Shown here piece after piece: positions 35,480 through 44,218 of a stretch of 50,542 nucleotides of DNA. Source of the DNA: Blautia luti (GTDB lineage Bacteria; Bacillota; Clostridia; Lachnospirales; Lachnospiraceae); contig NZ_JAAITI010000025.1 of the NCBI RefSeq assembly GCF_013304735.1, forward strand, positions 1-50,542. The letters run 5' to 3'. Within the stretch, counting starts at the first letter, position 1, and each line of letters begins with the position of its first letter. The translations under genes were made by a program, and so were the position numbers. Below the pieces are notes generated by a model. The model was not told where the DNA came from and did not search any database. It saw only the letters and a program-made list of their open reading frames with translations.

Positions 35480-36610
35480 ATGAGAGAAGTGCATAATATT
35501 GCCATATTTGGACATAAGAGAATTCCTTCCAGGGAAGGCGGCGTTGAGATCGTTGTGGAGGAACTGGGTACACGCCTGGTTCAGAAGGGCTATCATGTAA
35601 CCTGTTTTAACAGAAGAGGACATCATGTCAGTGGTGCACAGTTCGATAAAAAAGCAGTACATGAGTATAAAGGAATCGATATCCGTTACGTTTTTACCAT
35701 AGAGAAAAAGGGCTTTGCGGCGCTGACAGCATCTTTTTTCGCAGCGCTTCGAACAGCATTCGGAAATTATGATGTGGTACATATCCATGCGGAGGGACCA
35801 GCGTTTTTCAGCTGGCTGCCCAAACTTTTTGGAAAGAGAGTAGTCTGTACCATTCATGGGATCGACTGGGCCCGTGAAAAATGGAAAAATGGCCTGGCAT
35901 CGAAATTTATCTATATGGGAGAGCGGTGTGCAGTCCGTTTTGCGGATGAAATCATTGTTCTGAATAAAGGAGAACAGAAATATTTTCAGAAACAGTACGG
36001 ACGGAAAACATGGCTGATTCCAAATGGAGTTAATCGTCCGGTTCAGAGAAAGGCAGATGCTATTTCCAGGAAATGGGGACTTGAAAAAGATGGTTATATT
36101 CTTTTTCTGGGCCGTATTGTACCGGAAAAAGGACTGCGTTATCTGATTGAAAGTTTCAAAAAGGTACATACGGACAAAAAGCTTGTAATTGCAGGCGGTG
36201 TCAGCGACACCGGAAAATTCATGGAAGAACTGAAAGAATTTGCGTCCGGTGATAAAAGAATCATTTTCACAGGTTTTGTCCAGGGAAAAACACTGGAAGA
36301 ACTTTACAGCAATGCATATCTTTATACTCTGCCCAGTGATCTGGAGGGCATGCCTTTAAGTCTGATGGAGGCGATGAGTTACGGAAACTGCTGTCTCACT
36401 TCCGATATTTCCGGTTGTACCGGAGTTATAGAAGACTGTGGTGTAACTTTTAGAAAAGGCAGCGTAAAGGATCTGCGGGAAAAACTTCAGGATCTCTGTG
36501 ATCATCCGGAAGTGGTGGAAGGCTATAAGGCAAAATCCGCAGATTTTATCTGTGGCAAATACAACTGGGATAAAATCGTTCAGGAAACGATTAAGTTATA
36601 TCAGGGATAA
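35480..36610 (+). CDS. DUF1972/family 4 glycosyltransferase (rhamnosyltransferase-like)
   Basis: A 376-residue GT-B glycosyltransferase. Its N-terminal domain (IAIFGHKRIPSREGGVEIVVEELG, split here for emphasis: GHKRIPSREGGVE) is of the DUF1972 type found in rhamnosyltransferases such as Cps2T/WchF of streptococci. The C-terminal domain has FLGRIVPEKGLRYLIE and the EX7E motif DLEGMPLSLMEAMSYG. By analogy it may add a deoxyhexose as the second sugar of a repeat unit. The donor is not proven by sequence. Confidence 0.9.
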   Translation: MREVHNIAIFGHKRIPSREGGVEIVVEELGTRLVQKGYHVTCFNRRGHHVSGAQFDKKAVHEYKGIDIRYVFTIEKKGFAALTASFFAALRTAFGNYDVVHIHAEGPAFFSWLPKLFGKRVVCTIHGIDWAREKWKNGLASKFIYMGERCAVRFADEIIVLNKGEQKYFQKQYGRKTWLIPNGVNRPVQRKADAISRKWGLEKDGYILFLGRIVPEKGLRYLIESFKKVHTDKKLVIAGGVSDTGKFMEELKEFASGDKRIIFTGFVQGKTLEELYSNAYLYTLPSDLEGMPLSLMEAMSYGNCCLTSDISGCTGVIEDCGVTFRKGSVKDLREKLQDLCDHPEVVEGYKAKSADFICGKYNWDKIVQETIKLYQG

Positions 36611-36625
36611 AAAGAGGAACTAATA

Positions 36626-38095
36626 GTGAAAAAGGCCGACAATCGATCTGTGACATACAATTTTATAATGAATGTAATCCTTACAGGAAGTAATATCCTG
36701 TTTCCACTTCTCACCTATCCATATGCGTCCAGAATTCTGAAGCCATATGGAATGGGAATGGTAAGTTTTGCAAATGCGATAATCACCTATTTTACCATGT
36801 TTGCCCAGCTTGGCATTCCCACATATGGAATCCGCGTATGTGCGAAAGTGAGAGATGACCGGGAAAAATTAAGCCGTACAGTACAGGAAGTTCTGATTAT
36901 CAATATGATTACCTGCTTCCTGTCATACGCCGCCTTTTTTGCCGCCATATTTTTTACCCCACGGCTCAGGCAGGAAAAGACGTTGTTTCTCGTCATGGGT
37001 ATTCTGATCTTTTTCAACACCCTTGGTGTGGAGTGGCTGTATAAAGGACTGGAACAGTATACTTATATTACGGTCCGCTCCATTATTTTTAAATTTGTTG
37101 CGTTTGTATGTATTTTTGTATTTATACATAACAGCGATGATTATGTGGCTTATGGATTTTTTACCGTCCTTGCGCTGGTAGGTTCCAATGCTATGAACTT
37201 TATCAATCTTCACAAAATGATCTCGGTTCGTCCTGTAGGAGGCTATCATTTCCGGCAGCATCTGAAACCGATTTTTGTTTTTTTCGGAATGTCCGTGGCT
37301 ACAACCATTTATACAAACATGGACAGCGTAATGCTTGGGTTTATCAAAGGCGCAGATGAGAACGGCTGTTACGATGCTGCTGTAAAGATCAAAAATATTC
37401 TTGTCAGCGTGGTAACTTCTCTGGGAACCGTACTGCTTCCCCGAGTATCCTATCACTGGGAAAAAGGAAACCGGAAAGAATTCTGGAAACTGGCAAAAAA
37501 GGCAGCTGCTTTCGAGATTATAGCCGGAGGATCCCTGGCAATGTTCTTTATTATTTTTGCAAAACCTACCATTTATCTGGTATCCGGAAAACTTTTTGAA
37601 AGGGCGATTCTCCCTATGGAGATCATTATGCCAACGCTGCTTCTCATCGGACTCAGCAATATCACAGGAATACAGATACTGATTCCTATGGGAAAAGAAA
37701 AATATGTCCTGTATTCAGAAATTGCAGGAGCCACCATCAACCTGATTATCAATGCAATTCTGATTCCGAGACTGGGAGCTTCCGGAGCTGCCATCGGAAC
37801 AGTCTCTGCGGAACTGGTTGTTCTGGCTTATCAGATGTGTATTTTGAAAAAAGATTTGGGAAAACTCTTCGGAGGAGCGGAGATCTGGAAATCCGTTACT
37901 GCGGTCTGTCTGGCATCCGTGGCATCCATGGCCATTCGCCAGAGCAGTCTTTCAACATTTCCGATGCTCCTTGCAGGGGGAATTGTATTCTTCCTGGTAT
38001 ATGGAATTATGCTTCTGGTTCTGAAGGAGTCCATCGTATGTGAATACTGGAACACAGGAAAAATGTTTATCCGTAAGTTTATGAAAAAGAAATAA
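36626..38095 (+). CDS. Wzx-type polysaccharide flippase
   Basis: A 489-residue member of the MOP/RfbX superfamily with about 12-14 membrane segments. The N-terminal signature NFIMNVILTGSNILFPLLTYPYASRIL is split by family into helix 1; the GMGMVSFANAII stretch follows. Such proteins flip lipid-linked repeat units to the outer face for a Wzy polymerase. The GTG start at 36626 is preceded by AGAGGAAC. It is the only flippase in the window, while three Wzy-like proteins are present. Confidence 0.92.
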   Translation: MKKADNRSVTYNFIMNVILTGSNILFPLLTYPYASRILKPYGMGMVSFANAIITYFTMFAQLGIPTYGIRVCAKVRDDREKLSRTVQEVLIINMITCFLSYAAFFAAIFFTPRLRQEKTLFLVMGILIFFNTLGVEWLYKGLEQYTYITVRSIIFKFVAFVCIFVFIHNSDDYVAYGFFTVLALVGSNAMNFINLHKMISVRPVGGYHFRQHLKPIFVFFGMSVATTIYTNMDSVMLGFIKGADENGCYDAAVKIKNILVSVVTSLGTVLLPRVSYHWEKGNRKEFWKLAKKAAAFEIIAGGSLAMFFIIFAKPTIYLVSGKLFERAILPMEIIMPTLLLIGLSNITGIQILIPMGKEKYVLYSEIAGATINLIINAILIPRLGASGAAIGTVSAELVVLAYQMCILKKDLGKLFGGAEIWKSVTAVCLASVASMAIRQSSLSTFPMLLAGGIVFFLVYGIMLLVLKESIVCEYWNTGKMFIRKFMKKK

Positions 38096-38120
38096 AGCTA
38101 CTAATGGGAGGTGTGCAGGC

Positions 38121-41100
38121 GTGTCTGAATTTGAAACAAGATTTTCAGGAATGAAACAGGCGGCAGATCAGGAAAAACGGCTGGCGTCAGAGGTTACGGA
38201 AATTGAAAGTGAAGTCAGGAATGTCATGAACAATCTGCAGATCCGTTCATCTGCAATGGCAGAGATAAAAAGAAAACTCAACGGAAATCTTCAGAATGTA
38301 TCAACTGCAAAACAGAGACTTCAGGTCCTTTCCAGTGCACTGGAAGAAATCACGGCTCTGTATCAGAATGCGGAGAACCGGATTCTGGGCAAAAATGGCA
38401 GCGGTTCCGGCAATCGTGGAGAAAAAAGTCTGTCAGATATCCGCAATAAGATTGATGCGGTAAGTGAAAAATACGGTCTCGATAATTCCAGTGCCTACAG
38501 CAAAGATCCGGTCAATCTCTGTAACGGAAATTATGTATACGAAAAAACACTTCTGCATGTGGAAGCAGACATGGATCTTTCCTTCCGGATTTTCTACAAT
38601 ATGCAGAACCCTGCAGGCGGAATTTTGGGAAGAGGATGGATGCATAACTGGGAAGTTGTTTTAAAGACTGCAGCGGACCAGATTACCATGATCCGGGATG
38701 ACGCTTCCCAGCTTAAGTTTTTCCGGGAAGGAGAAAATTACACACCGAAAAAAGGAACCCTGGCAGAACTTCAGGAAACGGAAGACGGTTACTGTGTAAC
38801 CGATCATGAAGGCATGTCCTGGCATTTTGACACAAACGGAATTTTGCAGAAAGAAGAAACTGCGGAGGGTTCCTGGGTTTCCCTGAGCTATGCGGAAGGA
38901 CTTCTTCGAAAAGTTGTAGATAAGAACGGAGATTACATAGCCTTTGATTACGACGAATCCGGAAGCCTGAAAGAAATAAAAGATCAGTCTGGCCGAAGTC
39001 TGAATATCTACTGTGATAAGGGACGTCTTTCTTCTGTGTGTGATTCCCAGGGAAGAGAAAGCAGCTATCTCTATGACGGCAACGGAAATCTTACAGAAAT
39101 CGTGAATTCCAAAGGAATTACCGCTCTTAAAAATGAATACGACGAAAAAGGAAGAACCATTCTTCAGAGATTCCCGGACGGTGGAATTGTAAAATACGAA
39201 TATCTGGATGAGCAGAACCAGGTCATCATGACCGAACAGAACGGAAACCGGATCACTTATGAACACGATGATCTTTTCCGCAATACGAAGAACATTTATG
39301 CAGATGGTGAGGAATCTTTTACCTACAACGATAACAACCAGAGAACATCTTTTACCGATAAAAGAGGAAACACCAGTTATTACGATTACGATGAAAACGG
39401 CAACATGAGCCGTTTCACTTCTCCTCTGGATGACCAGATGGATATCGAATATACAGGCAGAAACCAGCTGAAAAGCGTCTTTATGAACGGTCAGCTGGTG
39501 CATCAGGCAGAGTATGACGAAAAAGGACGCCAGATCTGGACAGAAGATGCCTTTGGAAACCGGGAAACCTATGAGTACGATGAAAATGACCAGCCTGTAG
39601 TATGGACACGTCCGGACAACAGCAGAATCTATATGAGCTATGACAATGGCGGAAAGCTGGAATCCATCACAAACACCATGGGTGGAAAAAATGTCTACGG
39701 ATACAACGACAGAAACCAGGTAATTTCCGAACGGGATGCTCTCGGAAATGTGACCAGATATCAGTACGATGACGCCGATAATCTGATCATGATCCGAAAT
39801 GCAGAGGGTGAGGAAAGACATCTCCGCTACGATGCCTGCGGAAACCTGATCCAGATTACAGATTTCAACGGTGGTGTCACAGAAATTGAATATAATGAGA
39901 TGAACAAACCGGTCTGCGTCACAGATCCGGATGGATGCTGCACCCGCATGAAGTACGACGTTATGTGGAACCTGACAGAAAAAACAGACGGTGAGGGCGG
40001 CATTACCCGCTATGAGTACGATGCTCTTCACCGCCTGGTACGTGTTACAGATCCGGAAGGCGCAGTCAACCAGTTAAGCTATGACAGCTGTGGAAACCTC
40101 ATAAAGAGAATTGACCCGGAAGGCGGCGTTCACACATTGGGCTACGATGCCCTGAACCGCCCGGACTATATCAAAGATCCATCGGATATGGAAGTAAAGG
40201 CTTCCTACGATGCCCTTGGAAATGTGACAGAAGTCCGGTATTCCGATGGAACAGCAGAAGAATATACCTATGACCTTTCCGGAAATATGACTTCCTTCCG
40301 GGACAGAGACGGATATGAAAAAAAATTCCGCTATGACTGCCTTGGAAATCTGAAACAGATCGAAGATGCCCAGGGAATTATGGAAAAGAGAGAATACTAT
40401 CCAGGCGGCCTTCTGAAAAAAGAATCTCATATGGATGGAAAATCCCGGGAATTCTTTTATGATATAAACGAAAACATCACACAGATCACAGAAAATGAAA
40501 CAACAAAGTGGTTCTTTAACTACGATGTGCTGGGCCGCGTCATCCGTGCAGAACAGGAAAACGGAATCTGTGAAACTTACGAATACGATGGCCTCGGAAA
40601 TGTAATCTCCGTTGTCAACGGAGAAGGAGAAAAGACCGCATACCAGTATTCCCTGGGAGGACTTCTGGAATGCGTTACCGATGCCCTTGGGAATCAGACC
40701 GGGTACCACTATGACCGATGCCGCCGTCTGACTGCCATCCTCCAGCCGGAAGATGGAAGAATTGACGCTGGTGTTCTCAACAGCCTGAATCAGGAACAGA
40801 AAGCTCTGAGAACAACCGTATACCAGAGAGATCTGGCAGGAAACATTACAGGTGTTACAGACCCGGCAGGAAACAGAACAACCTTTGTCTATGACAAATG
40901 CGGAAGGGCGCTGAAGAGGACGGATGCGGACGGAACCAGTGTCAGCTGTACTTATAATCCGGACGGAACCGTTCGTGGATACAGATTTTCCGATGGAACA
41001 GATATTGCCTATGAGTATGATACATTCAAAAATCCGATCCGCATAAAAGACTGGAACGGAACTACCGAAATCCACATAGACGTTATGGGACGGATTCAGG

Positions 41101-42971
41101 AAATCATGAATCCGGAGAAGGAAATCCTGAAATTTGAGTGGGGACTTCGTGGAGAAAAGAAGAAAATCATTTATCCGGATGGCATGGAAACCACATATAC
41201 CTACGACGAAGGCCTGCGAATTACCGGTTGCAAAAATTCTCAGGAGGGAGTAGAGTATTCATACTATCCGGATGGAAGAATCAAAAACCTGGAATATCCA
41301 GGTGGATTTTCTGCTTCCTACCGGTACGACCTTCAGGGAAATCTTGCAGAGATCTGCAGCAGACGAAACGGTCAGCTGGACGAAAAGATTTCCTGTGGAT
41401 ATGACAGGGCCGGCCGCAGAACAGAACTCATAAAAGAAGGAAAAGAAAAAGAACAGTTTTCCTATCATTATGATCCGGCAGGTCAGCTGATCCAGGTACT
41501 GAAAAATGGCCAGACAGCAGAAAAATATACTTATGACAGATTTGGAAACCGTACTGCATCCACAGTTGGCGGGAAATATACAGAGTATCAGTATAATTCT
41601 CTGAACCAGCTGATCAGTTCCTGCACCGGCGGGGTAACTTCGCAGTTTTTCTACGACAAGAGAGGAAACATGACAGAGGAAGCTGTCAATGGAAATCCTG
41701 TAAGACAGTTTACTTTTGATGTGAGAAACCGGCTTACCGCACTGAAAACACCGGAGATGACAGCACGTTATGCCAACGATGGATTTGGAAACCGGATCAG
41801 CGCAGCCACAGAAATCCAGGGACAGAAACCGGTCTGCGAAAAATATATCTACGATATATCCGAAGAACACAATCATCTTTTCAGTATCCGAAGCGGAGCT
41901 TCTTACCGGAATATCTTGAGAGATAAAGGAATTCTGGGGGAAACGGAAGCAGGAAAAACCGCATTTTTCGTAAATGATGAGAGAATGACTCCTGTATACA
42001 GGATTGAAAAAGGACAGAAATCTGTGTATGTAGGATGTGACAGTTTTGGAAACCAGGAAACTTCCGGAAACGGATACACAGGCTGGGGATTCACCGGCTA
42101 CCGTCAGGAACCATCCGGCGGACTTCTCTATGCCAACGCAAGAGAATACGCTCCGACGATTGGAAGATTTTTGAGCAAAGATCCATGGGCCGGAGCCATC
42201 ACCGTGCCTCTGACTCTCAATGCGTATACATACTGCCTCAATGATCCGGTGAATATGTATGACCCTACTGGTCAGGTAGTGGCATGGCTGGCCGGAGGAA
42301 TTGTAGGCGCAGTTGCCAATGTGGCAGTAAAAGCAGCCGGAGATGTGGTAACTTCCATTGCAAACGGAAAGCCAACGGTAAGTTCCTGGCAGAGCTATGT
42401 GGGAACAGCAGCCGGTGGTTTTACAACAGGAACCGTTTTTGTTGCAAGTGGCGGAAACACCATGGCAGCAGGAGCGGCAGGAGCAGCCGTGGAAACTTTT
42501 GTGGGAGATGGTCTGAGCATGGCTACGGGAGCCAAAGGCTACCGTAAGGAAGACGGTTACTCCTTTGCCAATCTGGCATACAATACAGCCAAAAGTGCCG
42601 CAGGAGGAGCTACCGCGGGAGCAATTTTTGGTTCTGCGTCCAAATACATCAAGATTCCGAAGATCACAGCAGGAAGAGGAAGCATGGCAGCCGTATGGAA
42701 ACAGGTTATGACAAAAGCAGCCAGATCTCAGATTGCAAATGTGGCATGGAAAACTATTGGAAAAGGAATCATTGCTTTTGGCGGTGTGAAATTCTTTGAT
42801 GAGATTATTGGAAAAGGAAAGAAAAAAATCACCGATCACATTAAAGAAAAAGGAAGGGAAATACTGGCAGGTATTTTCGCACCGGTACCGGTTCATGCGG
42901 AAACCGTCAAATCCAAAGACTACATGAGCGGAAACAGAGGCAGTGCTGCCTGCCCGGCAGAAGGCAGCTAA
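38121..42971 (+). CDS. RHS/YD-repeat protein with WXG100-like N-terminal export domain
   Basis: A 1,616-residue predicted T7SS cargo. Residues 1-90 form a helical hairpin like a WXG100 protein but without the Trp; it ends in YQNAE (81-85), a match to the YxxxD/E export signal. A DUF6531-like entry domain (about 127-230, DPVNLCNGNYVYEKT) is followed by about 50 YD repeats (240-1320), then the RHS core (GLLYANAREY, IGRFLSKDP) and YDPTG near 1380, the usual self-cleavage boundary. The last 232 residues hold a Gly/Ala-rich hydrophobic stretch and a Lys-rich tail without a recognisable toxin motif. The GTG start has GGGAGGT 8 bases upstream. No immunity-like gene follows. Confidence 0.93.
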   Translation: MSEFETRFSGMKQAADQEKRLASEVTEIESEVRNVMNNLQIRSSAMAEIKRKLNGNLQNVSTAKQRLQVLSSALEEITALYQNAENRILGKNGSGSGNRGEKSLSDIRNKIDAVSEKYGLDNSSAYSKDPVNLCNGNYVYEKTLLHVEADMDLSFRIFYNMQNPAGGILGRGWMHNWEVVLKTAADQITMIRDDASQLKFFREGENYTPKKGTLAELQETEDGYCVTDHEGMSWHFDTNGILQKEETAEGSWVSLSYAEGLLRKVVDKNGDYIAFDYDESGSLKEIKDQSGRSLNIYCDKGRLSSVCDSQGRESSYLYDGNGNLTEIVNSKGITALKNEYDEKGRTILQRFPDGGIVKYEYLDEQNQVIMTEQNGNRITYEHDDLFRNTKNIYADGEESFTYNDNNQRTSFTDKRGNTSYYDYDENGNMSRFTSPLDDQMDIEYTGRNQLKSVFMNGQLVHQAEYDEKGRQIWTEDAFGNRETYEYDENDQPVVWTRPDNSRIYMSYDNGGKLESITNTMGGKNVYGYNDRNQVISERDALGNVTRYQYDDADNLIMIRNAEGEERHLRYDACGNLIQITDFNGGVTEIEYNEMNKPVCVTDPDGCCTRMKYDVMWNLTEKTDGEGGITRYEYDALHRLVRVTDPEGAVNQLSYDSCGNLIKRIDPEGGVHTLGYDALNRPDYIKDPSDMEVKASYDALGNVTEVRYSDGTAEEYTYDLSGNMTSFRDRDGYEKKFRYDCLGNLKQIEDAQGIMEKREYYPGGLLKKESHMDGKSREFFYDINENITQITENETTKWFFNYDVLGRVIRAEQENGICETYEYDGLGNVISVVNGEGEKTAYQYSLGGLLECVTDALGNQTGYHYDRCRRLTAILQPEDGRIDAGVLNSLNQEQKALRTTVYQRDLAGNITGVTDPAGNRTTFVYDKCGRALKRTDADGTSVSCTYNPDGTVRGYRFSDGTDIAYEYDTFKNPIRIKDWNGTTEIHIDVMGRIQEIMNPEKEILKFEWGLRGEKKKIIYPDGMETTYTYDEGLRITGCKNSQEGVEYSYYPDGRIKNLEYPGGFSASYRYDLQGNLAEICSRRNGQLDEKISCGYDRAGRRTELIKEGKEKEQFSYHYDPAGQLIQVLKNGQTAEKYTYDRFGNRTASTVGGKYTEYQYNSLNQLISSCTGGVTSQFFYDKRGNMTEEAVNGNPVRQFTFDVRNRLTALKTPEMTARYANDGFGNRISAATEIQGQKPVCEKYIYDISEEHNHLFSIRSGASYRNILRDKGILGETEAGKTAFFVNDERMTPVYRIEKGQKSVYVGCDSFGNQETSGNGYTGWGFTGYRQEPSGGLLYANAREYAPTIGRFLSKDPWAGAITVPLTLNAYTYCLNDPVNMYDPTGQVVAWLAGGIVGAVANVAVKAAGDVVTSIANGKPTVSSWQSYVGTAAGGFTTGTVFVASGGNTMAAGAAGAAVETFVGDGLSMATGAKGYRKEDGYSFANLAYNTAKSAAGGATAGAIFGSASKYIKIPKITAGRGSMAAVWKQVMTKAARSQIANVAWKTIGKGIIAFGGVKFFDEIIGKGKKKITDHIKEKGREILAGIFAPVPVHAETVKSKDYMSGNRGSAACPAEGS
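38860..41760 (+). repeat. YD-repeat coding region
   Basis: Degenerate repeats of about 60-65 bases code for YD repeats of the form GxxxxYxYDxxGxL. Well over 30 such units can be read by eye. They build the hollow beta-shell that encloses the C-terminal region in RHS proteins. The DNA copies are too diverged for a recent tandem expansion. Confidence 0.85.
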
Positions 42972-42988
42972 GCCACAGAAACACGGAA

Positions 42989-44218
42989 ATGAGGAACAGA
43001 ATGAAAAGTAAAATGCAGCGGGATGTTAACTGGAAAGAAATACTGTATCTTGCATGTTTGTGCACATATATTATAATTTCAACACTTGTCGGAGAGGGAA
43101 GTATATTAACATATATTCCACTGGTAAAATGGGAACATTATATTGCCTTTATTAATATGATCAAAGCATTGCTTGTATTAAAAATGATCTTTGATATAGC
43201 AGAAGAGCCCCGGATGATATTTTTGATCGCAATAACAGAAACTATTGGTTTTATGGTATATACACATAATCCGACAGATGTGTTTCTTTCCATGGCATTG
43301 TGGTTTTTATGTGCAGGAAAAAACGTAAGGGCAAGAAAAATCACGGAATGTTTGTTTGGAAGCCATCTTGTCAGTTTTATAATATTGGAGAGTTTATGTG
43401 TAGCCGGCATTGTACCGCTTGGTAAAACGATAAAAAGTGGACATCTGGTGGCTTCGTACAGTCTGGGATTTTCACACCCGAATACAGCCGCATCAAAAAT
43501 TCTTCAGCTTGTGTTACTGTTCTGGCTGTTGAGAAAAGGAAGACTGAGGCTGGTTCATTATCTGGGAATCATAATTACAATGGTTTTTGTGAAAACAGTT
43601 ACAGATTGCAGTACTGTAGTATTGCTTCTGGGACTGCTATTGATCTGCACTGTGCTGTATAATAAGCGTGGAGTAACACAGTTCCTGTACCGGAAAATAA
43701 CAGTGGTGAGAAATCTTTTCCTGGCCGGGTATCTGGGGGTTCTGGGCATAACGACGGTTTTTGTCTGCCTCTGTAAAGACGGGGAGATTTTTAAAAAACT
43801 GTTTGGCACTTTTGGCGCACGTATTGCGGAAGCTGTCAAGTACTATCAGTACTATGGATTTTCTTTATGGGGCCAGCCCTTAATGTACTATAAGTCTGAT
43901 CCAAAAGAAGCCGAAAAAGCGGGGCTGTATACGCTGGATAACGGTTATATGTATCTGCTTCTGGGCTTTGGAATCGTATTGTTTCTGTATTTTATCTTTT
44001 TACATGCAGGAACTTTGTGGTGGATGTTTGAGAGAAGACGTCTGGATTATGTAATTGTATATGGAATATTTTTTATTTACGGATTTCTTGAAACACTGGT
44101 AATCCGTACAGGAATGAATTTCACCTTATTTTATCTGTTTGGCTTTATCTGGGAGTATTATGACAGAAGAAAACAGGTAGAAAACAGCAGGAGTAGAAGA
44201 TTATGGCAAAAAAATTAA
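42989..44218 (+). CDS. Wzy-like polysaccharide polymerase/ligase, paralogue 3
   Basis: A 405-409-residue polytopic membrane protein with about ten hydrophobic segments. The C-terminal half has YTLDNGYMYLLLGFGIV, corresponding to the DNSY/DSSY motif of the proteins at 28039 and 34274. It is more AT-rich in codon use than its neighbours. An ATG at 43001 with GAGGA five bases upstream is a better start than the first ATG at 42989. It overlaps the radical SAM gene by 16 bases. The role as polymerase or ligase is inferred from topology and context. Confidence 0.72.
   Translation: MRNRMKSKMQRDVNWKEILYLACLCTYIIISTLVGEGSILTYIPLVKWEHYIAFINMIKALLVLKMIFDIAEEPRMIFLIAITETIGFMVYTHNPTDVFLSMALWFLCAGKNVRARKITECLFGSHLVSFIILESLCVAGIVPLGKTIKSGHLVASYSLGFSHPNTAASKILQLVLLFWLLRKGRLRLVHYLGIIITMVFVKTVTDCSTVVLLLGLLLICTVLYNKRGVTQFLYRKITVVRNLFLAGYLGVLGITTVFVCLCKDGEIFKKLFGTFGARIAEAVKYYQYYGFSLWGQPLMYYKSDPKEAEKAGLYTLDNGYMYLLLGFGIVLFLYFIFLHAGTLWWMFERRRLDYVIVYGIFFIYGFLETLVIRTGMNFTLFYLFGFIWEYYDRRKQVENSRSRRLWQKN

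Noticed and set aside
38860..41760. Regularly spaced repeats suggesting a CRISPR array
   Set aside because: The repeats are diverged, in frame and encode YD repeats; there are no identical direct repeats with unique spacers.
41259..42896. Long minus-strand frame of 545 codons opposite the RHS gene
   Set aside because: It is a shadow of the RHS frame with Ser/Cys/His-rich composition and no ribosome site. Similar antisense frames at 38661-40031, 40074-41075 and 48078-49325 were rejected for the same reason.
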